Positions 37,401 to 46,139 of a stretch of DNA of 64,000 bases are shown here, piece by piece. The translations under genes were made by a program, and so were the position numbers. The notes under the pieces are model-generated. The model saw only the letters and a list, made by a program, of their open reading frames with translations. It searched no databases and was not told the DNA's origin. The first letter of the stretch is position 1, and each line of letters begins with the position of its first letter. Origin of the DNA: Odiellus spinosus (lineage: Eukaryota; Arthropoda; Arachnida; Opiliones; Phalangiidae); the NCBI GenBank assembly GCA_963920705.1, contig OY987231.1, positions 22,359,024 through 22,423,023 of the forward strand. The letters run 5' to 3'.

Positions 37401-40359
37401 CACGCTCCTTGATATTCTAAAAAAGTCAAATTATGGCTATTTAATATTAGAGTTACGTTAAATGAAATTTAAAAATAAATTTGTTTTTACTTTTCAACAG
37501 AATCTTTTAACTCCGTTAAAACTTCGTACACGTGTAATTTGTTTATTAAAGCCTTTAAGGTAACAATAACTCGAGAAGGCTGTGGAAAATAATTAAATTT
37601 AATCATTTTAAAATTAATTTTAAATTAAATAACATGTTGCCTTTTACCTCTTTCGTGAGTAAAATGTCCCACAATCTTTCGTAACCCGTCAGTGTTTTAA
37701 CTTCAGGTTTCAAATCGTCTAAAGAACAAGAAAAAATAATCTCAACAAAAGCAAAATTTACGAATATTCAGCGAGAAATGGTTATTTGTCTCAGTACTAC
37801 ATTGATCGAAGAATACAATTTCTTATTATTTTACCTATTTCGTCTAAATCGAGTCTAAACGACGAAGCGTGGCTGAGTTGAAATTCAAGTTTTTCATTTA
37901 GAAAATACTTCAGAGCATTATTAACAAAAGTGGCAGCGTCTAATGCTCGAATAATGAGTAATTTAACGGGCAAAGTCATGTAAGGTTTGCTGTAAAGGTC
38001 CAATAATTGCTTTACGCATCCTTGTTCAATCATTTTTCCCACAATGCTGTCGTCAGTTTGAAATAAACTGCTAGCTAATTTAACGCCAGCTTTTATGTGT
38101 CGAACTTTGAAGGGAGTTTGAGGTTGAGAGATTGCTTTCTCGTAGTCCAAACCTTCGTTTACCCAATCCAAGCATTCGTTAATCGCATCTAAAAATTCGG
38201 GATTCAATTCATTTACTTTAGTTTAACCTTGGAAATGGTGAAATAAATCTAAAACTAACAATTATAAGTTTCGTCATCCGGAATAGAGCTCAATCCTGAT
38301 TCAATGAGGGAACTTAATGTTTCAACGGCTTCTACCCATCTAAAATTGTAATAATGATTCCAATTATGGCTCAAAACCTGAATTATAACAAAGCGTTAAA
38401 GCTTGATAAAAGCCCTGAAATTTAGGGCTCGCAGACCACTAATTTAATTACAACAAACAAAATAACTGATTTTTAACTAATAATCTTCTTTAAAAATACT
38501 GTACTTTTCATTTCGTTCTTTGTTAGTAAATAGTTTCAAAGTTTGAAGTAATTTATCAGCTTCTTCAGGCATCGTCTCTATTATCGGTGCTAATTTAGAA
38601 TTTTCACGATTCTGTTCAAAAATGGACATTCCAGGGTTTTTGAAGAACTATATAATTAATGACGTTAGTGAGTTTTACGTTCTTCTCTAAATTATTGTTT
38701 AGAATTATACCGTAAGATCGGAAAACTCGCATTGAAAAGGGTTGAAACTGGAAGTAAAATTCCAAGCATCGTCACTAATATCGTATTCAATTTCACCCAA
38801 ATCCATATTTCTATCATCTCCGTCAGACATTTCCTCTTCATCGCTGAGGATTTCTTCATATCCGTCGTCTTCTTCCATATGTTCCAAATTTTCTCGTAAT
38901 TCATTTTCAATCGCGTAATCTTCCGGCGGAGATCGATCGGGACTAATTTGCTCGAAAAATTCTTCCCCGCGATGTTCGTCACCCTCTAAATTTCCTCCCA
39001 TTCCTTTCACGGGTTCTAAAGGAGGGGTTTTCGGATGGCCCCGTTCCGCAGGCGACGTAGGAGAAGGAGGTCTCTTTGGCAAGTCTTTTTTTATCAATCT
39101 AGAGTCTCGCGTACCAGCCAAGGCTCTTTCTCTTTTGGCCTGATCGTAATCTTTGCCATCTTTAACTCTAGGGTCTTCGTCTCGACCGCCGTAATGTTCT
39201 CTTCTTTTATCTTTCATCCGACGATCTTCGAAATCGTGAGGATTCTCTTTATCACTGGGAGGTTGAGACGGTGAACGAGATCGCGGATAAAATCCTCCAT
39301 CTCCGCTATCAAAGTCTTGATTTTCGAAATCAGATTTCTTGCGATAGACCTCCTCTTGAGGTCCACTCCACGGTTTCGTGTAAGAATAACGAGAGTTTGT
39401 AACGTTCGTGGGTGAAGGGGTCGATTGATGAAGGTCGGGGTAGTTTGGGCGACGCAGTTCAGGATGTGGCATGGATTCCGGAAGTCTCCTGGGATCGAGA
39501 TTATGATGAGGATTGTTTAAAGGAATGGCGGGCGTTTGATTAGGTTGTTCCGATGTATTATCACACCGGGCTGGTCTTTCCCAAACGTTTGAGATACCCT
39601 CCGAAGGTTCGGGAGTAGATTGTTCAAATTCTGGCGAGTGAGAGTCTGAAACAGCTGCTCGAGAACTCTGAGGGGGCGGAGGAGGAGGAGAAGCTCGTTC
39701 TTTGGTTATTTTAGTGAGAACGCCGTAAATGGCTAAAGTAACTGTGCTATACCAGCCTCTAATTACCAAACCATCAGTTGGAATCTAAGTGAGAAAGAAG
39801 AGTACCGTTAAAATATGTTGTAACTGTATATAACTCTCGTTAATTACTTCATTCGAAACTATAAATTGGATGTCAACGTTTTGTTTGTATTCCAACCTAG
39901 GATATTTCGTAAAATTTGTAAAAAGTAACCTAGAAAACATATTTTCAATAGTTCTTACCCTCCCATACGTTCGAACGTACACGCTCCTCTTTTACTCAGA
40001 TCATTTACGAAGAATTCGAGTTGAAATGATGATGGATTTGTGGCACTGTTACGAGTTTAATATTAAGTAAAATTTAACAAACTAACCCTCACTGGAAGAA
40101 TAAGGCGTATTATCGTACCCTAAACGGTGACCTCCTGGAAAATCAGCCTGGACCCTTTTACCCAAAGGAATGATTCGTATTTCGTGAATATAGACCGGTC
40201 TTGGAAATTGCACAAGATCCAAGTTTAACTGAGATTATTTAAGGAGGGCAAAAACATTTGATTAAAAGGATAACAACATAGATAAGAAACTAATACCAAT
40301 ACCTCTCCAGTTTCGTGTGAAAATGTGTCAAAAAACAAAAGTTCGTTGTCTTCAACCAT
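31435..40359 (-). CDS. VIRMA: VIRMA / virilizer, m6A methyltransferase complex scaffold (29 coding exons)
   Basis: Virilizer is the large scaffold of the nuclear m6A writer complex (with WTAP, METTL3/14, ZC3H13, HAKAI); it guides mRNA methylation and alternative splicing. Coding exons in reading order: 40303-40359, 40119-40228, 39959-40045, 39848-39896, 38711-39784, 38505-38647, 38260-38339, 37835-38215, 37648-37718, 37491-37579, 37230-37416, 37064-37161, 36826-37006, 36409-36685, 35909-36333, 35398-35541, 35238-35333, 34827-35036, 34649-34757, 33987-34314, 33744-33927, 33421-33578, 32986-33361, 32807-32948, 32393-32749, 32130-32311, 31820-32067, 31574-31753, 31435-31528. All junctions are GT-AG and in phase, giving 2038 residues (human about 1812). 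Recognisable parts: conserved N-terminal domain (residues 1-125, with VQFPRPVYIHEIRIIPLG and VIRGWYSTVTLAIYG), a proline run at 134-139, an acidic low-complexity region to about 459, a long helical-repeat middle (LSELLPLPLP, RRICVQLSDLA), then MHVDDF, an RGRGRG tract and a C-terminus ending RHMRSFTR. The family call is firm; a few exon edges are predictions. Confidence 0.95.
34332..34630. repeat. 32-34-bp tandem array in VIRMA intron 19
   Basis: About nine copies of a unit built on TTTTAATTAGATTAAAGAAA followed by ATAGGAAATTAA or ACTAGAAAATTAA, the two variants alternating. It occupies nearly the whole intron between the exons at 33987-34314 and 34649-34757. Confidence 0.88.
35590..35828. repeat. 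29-bp tandem array in VIRMA intron 15
   Basis: About eight copies of AATGATTAATCATTGAATGA plus TTAACAATT, the last five almost identical. ATGATTAATCAT is itself palindromic. It lies between the exons at 35398-35541 and 35909-36333. Confidence 0.9.
36728..36785. repeat. Hairpin in VIRMA intron 13
   Basis: AAGGCTGAGCGA and its exact complement TCGCTCAGCCTT are 34 bp apart; inner bases (GATTCA against TGAATA, around an AAAAA loop) extend the stem with mismatches. About 57 nt, the size of a compact precursor-like hairpin. Confidence 0.65.
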
Positions 40360-40760
40360 TCTAGCGTTGTCAATGTTTTGTAAGTTCTTTAGAACGCGCA
40401 GTTTAGACGATTCAATTAATTTACATCAATTCTAAAACAAAAATTCTATATAAATTCAATTATGATGCAAAAAATTAAAGCGATTGACTTCAGTTTCTCA
40501 CCGCCGCCATTACGCGACATAACAGATTAGCAGAAACCACTGTTCATTGGCCCAACCATAGACATATATATTATATGTCTATGGGCCCAACTGGAAAAAG
40601 TCGAGTGACGGGTGGAGCCATCTGCGACTTGAAAATAATACATTGCATTAGAAAAGAGTGGCGGAAAGTTTAAAAGCGATTTCTGAAGCTTAAGTGTCCT
40701 TCCGCCTCCATTTTCCTACATGGGACTTTAATTTGTTCATTATGGTTTTCAAAATGACTA
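40360..40760 (-). promoter_or_regulatory. Putative VIRMA promoter region
   Basis: Sequence directly upstream of the VIRMA start codon. It is less AT-rich than its surroundings and carries a GCCGCCAT core near 40502 (similar to YY1 sites) and an ATTGG (inverted CCAAT) near 40545. A short palindrome built on CATAGACATATA lies at about 40557-40587. No TATA box is clear. The assignment rests on position and these motifs only. Confidence 0.4.
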
Positions 40761-40899
40761 AATAAACAAACAAAACATATTTTAGTAAATTAGGAAGCCC
40801 AATCTGTTTTAATAATTAGTTTCAAGGCTCCACAACGTTTTTTGTTAAAGTCGCCCTATATTTATTTAGCCATTTAATTCACTTGTCTTAGAACAAAAA

Positions 40900-41040
40900 C
40901 GAACAATATAATAACTACTCCCCCCCCCCGTTATTATATACTCCTGGTATTGTCTAATTTGAAAAACTGTTGGTAGAATAGATATTTTTAACCCAAACAT
41001 ACATACCAGGAGTTGATGAACTCCTGTTCCCACTAGAAGA
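40900..41040. mobile_element. Relic related to the 7.4-kb CCAGAGGTAT foldback
   Basis: A C-homopolymer is followed by GTTATTATATACTCCTGGTA, nearly the same as the right terminus of the element at 7376-7806. A second copy of CATACCAGGAG lies near 41004, again inverted. This looks like a shortened member of that family between the syntaxin and VIRMA genes. Confidence 0.45.
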
Positions 41041-41672
41041 AACAATTTGGTTTTATCTTAGTTGGCGCAAAGAGCAACAAATAACGCCAATTGTTGATTA
41101 CTCAAACAGTTATGGGCAGTTGGCGTTGTGTCGAAGCTAAATCAATTTTTTCTTTTATAGAATTTTAAGTTAATTCCCTCTTAAGTAATAAAAATTATAA
41201 AGTCAATTATAGTTTACCATTAATACTGTGGATCAAAATAAAAAAAAAACTTCAGTGGAACTCTGTTTACTTCGCAACTTCCACTGGATTTATGGAATGT
41301 AATATTTTAATAAAAATGATATAAGCTCTTTTATAAATAATTTAATTAAATTATTGATAAACAAATCTAAAACTATTTAAGTTTGGGACAAAATTGCCCA
41401 TTTAAAACATTATTTTAAAATTAATTGACTGAAAATAATTTAACTTTCAGGTCAAGGTTTTTGAGGGTTTAGCGCCATTTTTAGGCCAAAAATAAACATT
41501 TTATAAATTCTTGAAGGATTTTTGTTCTAAATTTAATTCTATATGGATCCAAATCCAACATTTAATCCAAAATTAACGTAAAAAAATGTAAAAATGTAAC
41601 AATTGCGAAGTCTTCTGGTTTGAACGATAATTAAAACAATTTGGAGGTTCAATTGACAACGGAATATATAGT

Positions 41673-43143
41673 TTATTTCTTGAGTGTAAAAAATAGAATA
41701 ATGGCTATGACGCCTCCTACGATCAGCAACAAAACAACAAATATACACATTTTCTTGCCTTGTTAAAAAAAATATTTTAAGAAATTAAAGTTAATTAGTC
41801 CGGCCTATTTCTGAGAATATCGTAAAATAAGACTCACGAGCGCTCTTTTGGTATTCGCTGGCTTTAATCAACTGACCTTTCCCTTCATCGACGTTCGTAG
41901 CCGCTCTTTCTACGTTGGCTTCGATCGTGTCTATAGGTACAGAGAAAAAGGGAATAAACAAAAATGGGGAAATGGACTCTCACTGATTAGCTTACGAATT
42001 GGTTCCGCTTGTTGATGAACAATTGTAGCGAGCTCTCTCATGATGTCATTGACGTCCTTCATTGACGTTTCAATCTGGGCAATGCGTTCTTCCCGTTCCA
42101 AGTAATACGTCTACCAGACATTAATTTTTCCAGAAGCAAATATAGAATAACTGAATCATTAGTCGGTATTGGGACATGGCTTCTAAATAACCGGCGACCA
42201 TATTCGAAAGAAAAGTGAGCCAACAAACTAAAAAAAATATAACGAAAATGATTTACTTGTTCAAACTCCAAATCAGCCTCCAATTGTTTCTGTTGTTGTA
42301 TTCTATTTTCGGCTTCGAACAATAGAGCAGTCTTCTCATCTCCCCCTTCTTCATTGTCGTCTCGGTATTGTCTATTGTCCGAGCTGGGTCTGAGTGGCTG
42401 AGAATATTTCATCTTGTTCGCGAAGTTTTTCTGTAAAGAAGTGAAACGCCCCACCTGAAAAAAAAAAAGAAAATGAACATGATATAAAATTCTTTAAGTT
42501 ATGAAAGTAGAACAAACAAAAAGTGGTGACAGTAGAAAATGATCAAACCAAACCCACCGTTTCTCGCAATTCATTGTTCAACCGTTCCAATTGTAAACGT
42601 TGCGTCTAAACCCGAAAATAAATTCAAAATTTCAACCAGTCTCTGTGAAAAAAACCTGAGAAACGCTTACTTTATCTCCGTATTGAACCAATTCCCTTAG
42701 CTCTCTTAAAGAAACGGCAGTTTGACTGATTCTCGTACTGGTCTCGTGAATGGTTTTTTGACTATCGAGAAATTTGAATTAGATAAGCGATATTTCTCAT
42801 TTAATATAATATCTTACGCTTTATCTCGAAGAACGATCGTATCCCTAGGAGTAGCCAAAAGATCATGAGCTCTTTCGATAGCCATAACTACGGAAAATAA
42901 AACCGGTTTAAAAACTTTACTCGATAATAGTTTTTTAACTTACCATTATTAAGAATAGCAAAAATATTTGAACTAATATCGTCTGAGAGTTGATTGTATC
43001 TTACAAAGCCTAAAATTAACGAAATTTGAGGTTATTTAACGCCTAGAAATAACAATTTGATTTAAGTTACCGCTAGAATGCGACGGACTATCACCGGATA
43101 AGGCGCCATAGTTTGGAAAACTTCCAGAGCCATCGAAAGACAT
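41673..43143 (-). CDS. Endosomal Qa-SNARE, syntaxin-7/12 type (9 coding exons)
   Basis: A target-membrane SNARE of the syntaxin-7/12 (Pep12) group, which mediates fusion among early endosomes, late endosomes and lysosomes. Coding exons in reading order: 43071-43143, 42944-43009, 42818-42887, 42671-42761, 42558-42605, 42257-42454, 41996-42110, 41838-41930, 41673-41758. All are in phase with GT-AG borders and give 279 residues, close to mammalian STX12. It starts MSFDGSGSFPNYGAL; the N-terminal helical (Habc) region spans roughly residues 30-160. The SNARE helix is about 185-250, with the ionic-layer glutamine at residue 216 (HQQA). A single C-terminal membrane anchor at 256-275 follows RKKM and ends in LKK. 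At position 221 a histidine sits where mammalian proteins have an acidic or serine residue (PIHTIEANV). Orthology to STX7 versus STX12 cannot be settled here. It diverges head to head from VAC14. Confidence 0.93.
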
Positions 43144-43519
43144 TATGACCGACTAAAAAAATAAATACGAAGTAAATGATTAGCATTAATGAGTTGGGAT
43201 ATTATAATGTACTAAATATGGTTAGAGTCAACATCAACAGTTTAAAAACAAAGAGAGAGAAGGTATCCTCCTAAGCCTTCGCTATTTTTCGTGATGAAGT
43301 TGATCCGAATTTAGGACCGTTTCGAGTTTCATCGACCCTATTTTTCGAATTCAAACGCGGTACACATTTACCTTTTTGTTATTCTCGATTTGTAAATGGA
43401 ATTAACAAAAACTAACATTTAAAAGCGATCAAAATTGGACGTTTTGATCACGCATCACGGGGAGTATTACTTAACTCAATGTCAACTCATCACGTGAGTC
43501 CTGTCATCGGTTAGGCCAT
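43144..43519 (-). promoter_or_regulatory. Putative 5' UTR and promoter of the syntaxin gene
   Basis: Upstream region of the syntaxin start codon, bounded at its far side by the left arm of the composite foldback. It contains CACGTGAG (E-box core CACGTG) near 43492 and a CpG-containing stretch at 43320-43460. No TATA box is evident. Assigned by position. Confidence 0.4.
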
Positions 43520-44054
43520 GAGGTTCTAATTTGCACATTTCTTTTTTACAAACAGACCTTAGGAGAAGAGTTGAAGCCCAATTTTGGGGAAGGAAATTTG
43601 CAGAATACGGGCACTGCACACCATCTGCTATTATGACCAATAGCCAAAGTTTGCAAGCCCGATACTCGCGAAATTTTACAAACTGCGCACGATTTTAGTA
43701 CTAGTATATTTAATCCAGTATTATTTCGAATTGGAACCAAGTTCAACCAAAAAATAATTGCTGTTGAAAATTAACTTTTCCATATAAGTGTACCCTTTTT
43801 CATGGTTGGGATAAATAATCCCATTTTCCCATTTTATATAACCATCTATTGTTTTAAATACTATTTGGTACCGTAACTTTCATAATATCAAGAATCCATT
43901 CTGGTTCCATAAGAAAATGGGAACCTGAATGAATTCTTGGTACTATATAGTACGCTTTTTACGATAATCGATCATTTTGCGATAATTTTGTTCGTAATTT
44001 GAACAAACTATAATAATAATGTATTATTTGGAGAATTAAATTGATTCTGACCCT

Positions 44055-44499
44055 GTTAAAATCAACCAAATACTCCAAATTATACCTTTTTGGCGCCGTA
44101 TGAAGAGTAACATGGGGAAATCTGATTTAAAATATTTTAATTAGACCAAACTGAGTAACGGATTAGACTCAACTCGCTTTAATGGAAAAAGGACCCCGAA
44201 ATGAACCGAAATCCCCAAAAAAAGTTCCAGATTAGAAACTTTATTTTTGACATTTTGAAAATTTCATTTTCCCTTTTTTCGTTTCTTCAAAAATGCACAA
44301 AAATAAAGTTTAGAATTTGGTGGAACTTTTTTTGGTGGATTTCGGTTGCTTTTGGAATCCTATATCCATTAAAGCGAGTTGAGACCAATCCGTTAATCAG
44401 TTTTGTCAAAATAAAATATTTTAAATTCAGATTTTGCCATGTTAATCTCCATAAGGTGCCAATAAGATATTATTTGGAGTATTTGGTTGATTTTAACCT
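44055..44499. repeat. Palindromic unit 1 of 3
   Basis: Arms of roughly 200 bp start with GTTAAAATCAACCAAATACT and end with its complement. It is more diverged than units 2 and 3, for example at the GGCGCCGTATGAAG block, so it may be the older copy. Confidence 0.75.
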
Positions 44500-44570
44500 G
44501 GTTTTTTCATCGTAATTAGTTACGTAAATTATAATTATATCGTTTAAATGTCTTTTAAGGAGAAAAAAAC

Positions 44571-45036
44571 CCGGTTAAAATCAACCAAATACTCCAAATA
44601 ATACCTTATTGGCGCCCTATGGAGATTAGCATGACAAAATCTGGATTTAAATATCTTAATTTGGCAAAACTAACTAACGGATTGCTCTCAACTCGCTTTA
44701 ATGGAAATAGGATCCCAAAAGCAACCGAAATCCACCAAAAAAAGTTCCAGATTCGAAACTTTATTTTTGCTCATTTTCGAAAAAATCAAAAAAGGGAAAA
44801 TGAAGTTTTGAGTTTTTCGCGGATTTCCAAAATGTCGAAAATAAAGTTTCGAATCTGGAACTTTTTTTGATGGATTTCGGTTCATTTCGGGGTCCTATTT
44901 CCATTAAAGCGAGTTGAGATCAATCCGTTAATCAGTTTTGTCAAAATAAAATATTTTAAATTCAGATTTAGCCATGTTAATCTCCATAAGGTGCCAATAA
45001 GATATTATTTGGAGTATTTGGTTGATTTTAACCTGG
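44571..45036. repeat. Palindromic unit 2 of 3
   Basis: Nearly identical to unit 3. Starts CCGGTTAAAATCAACC and ends with the complement. A spacer of about 70 bp (containing AGTTACGTAAATTATAATTA) precedes it and is repeated after it, so the duplication period of about 534 bp includes the spacer. Confidence 0.8.
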
Positions 45037-45104
45037 TTTTTTCATCGTAATTAGTTACGTAAATTATAATTATATCGTTTAAATGTCTTTTAAGGAGAAA
45101 AAAA

Positions 45105-45556
45105 CCGGGTTAAAATCAACCAAATACTCCAAATAATACCTTATTGGCGCCCTATGGAGATTAGCATGACAAAATCTGGATTTAAATATCTTAATTTGGC
45201 AAAACTAACTAACGGATTGCTCTCAACTCGCTTTAATGGAAATAGGACCCCAAAAGCAACCGAAATCCACCAAAAAAAGTTTCAGGTTCGAAACTTTATT
45301 TTTGCTCATTTTCGAAAAAACCAAAAAAGAGAAAATGAAGTTTTGAGTTTTTCGCCGATTTCCAAAATGTCAAAAATAAAGTTTCGAATCTGGAACTTTT
45401 TTTGATGGATTTCGGTTCATTTCGGGGTCCTATTTCCATTAAAGCGAGTTGAGACCAATCCGTTAATCAGTTTTGTCAAAATAAAATATTTTAAATTCAG
45501 ATTTCGCCATGTTAATCTCCATGATATTATTTGGAGTATTTGGTTGATTTTAACCT
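45105..45556. repeat. Palindromic unit 3 of 3
   Basis: Third copy of the unit, offset from unit 2 by about 534 bp. Near its right end it lacks the AAGGTGCCAATAAG segment that units 1 and 2 keep. It is followed by a third copy of the spacer ending in CCCGGTT. Confidence 0.8.
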
Positions 45557-46017
45557 GGTTTTTTCATCTTAATAAGTTACGTAAATTATAATTATATCGT
45601 TTAAATATCTTTTAAGGAGAAAAAAACCCGGTTCCTGAATGGATTCCTTGATAATATTAATCTAAACTGAGTAAAAGAACCCAACAACAGCATTGACTAG
45701 TGACATTTTTTTATTAATTAATAGAAGGGTTTAAAAATTAATTATTAACTATCAGGCTAACTAACTATACAATAATATTAATCAAAACTGAGTAAAATAA
45801 CCCAAGTGAAATAAATTATTTAACTTAATTCTCATTGTTATTTACTTATTCGAAATAATACTGGATTAAATATACTAGTAGTAAAATCGTGTGCAGTTTG
45901 TAAAATTTCGGTGATTAGTATCGGGCTTGCAAACTTTGGCTATTGGGAATAATAGCTGATCGTGTGCAGTTTTGTAAAACCGAGTTTATAAAAACAAATT
46001 TGTGCAAATTGAACCTC

Positions 46018-46139
46018 CCCTTGCGCATGGATGGTTGGTTGGGATGATCTTTGGCTTCATTCCATAATTATTTCAAATTTAACTTAATATATTTTATAAA
46101 GTTTTAGTGATTGTGATTCAAGTCTAGTCATTATTAAAA
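46018..46139 (+). promoter_or_regulatory. Putative core promoter and 5' UTR of VAC14
   Basis: Only about 120 bp separate the outer foldback end from the VAC14 start codon, so the transcription start is either in this strip or inside the foldback arm. The strip is AT-rich toward the start codon and has no clear TATA box. Confidence 0.4.

Larger units (their letters stand above)
43520..46017. mobile_element. Composite foldback element between syntaxin and VAC14
   Basis: The outer arms are imperfect inverted copies: the left arm begins GAGGTTCTAATTTGCACA at 43520, and the right arm ends with the complement of GAGGTTCAATTTGCACAA at 46017. The arms also share the block around CTATTGGTCATAATAG / GGCTATTGGGAATAATAG (about 43620-43735 and 45855-45960), and a GGAATCCATTC block near 43895 and 45635. 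Between them lie three tandem palindromic units (44055-44499, 44571-45036, 45105-45556). No transposase-like ORF is present; the short ORFs inside are by-products of the palindrome. No clear target-site duplication was found at the outer ends. Confidence 0.8.

Noticed and set aside
39035-39274. Plus-strand ORF opposite VIRMA exon 5, rich in arginine.
   Set aside because: It is the antisense of a proline/aspartate-rich coding exon whose frame is supported by homology.
39785-39982. Minus-strand open frame of 65 codons near the VIRMA 5' end.
   Set aside because: It runs through a 62-nt intron and then into the next intron. Only the LEYKQN segment (39848-39896) is true VIRMA coding sequence.
40087-40118. 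An apparent one-base frame mismatch between VIRMA exons 2 and 3, when exon 2 was extended to 40087 (as if reading into GYDNTPYSSSEG).
   Set aside because: Using the earlier donor GG/GTACGA (exon 2 ending at 40119) restores phase and gives GGHRLG-ATNPSSFQLEFF, which fits the family. The longer reading was wrong.
44201-45405. ORFs of 83-104 codons repeated in the syntaxin/VAC14 intergenic region.
   Set aside because: They sit on palindromic repeat units, appear on both strands as mirror images, and show no protein family. They are by-products of the repeat.
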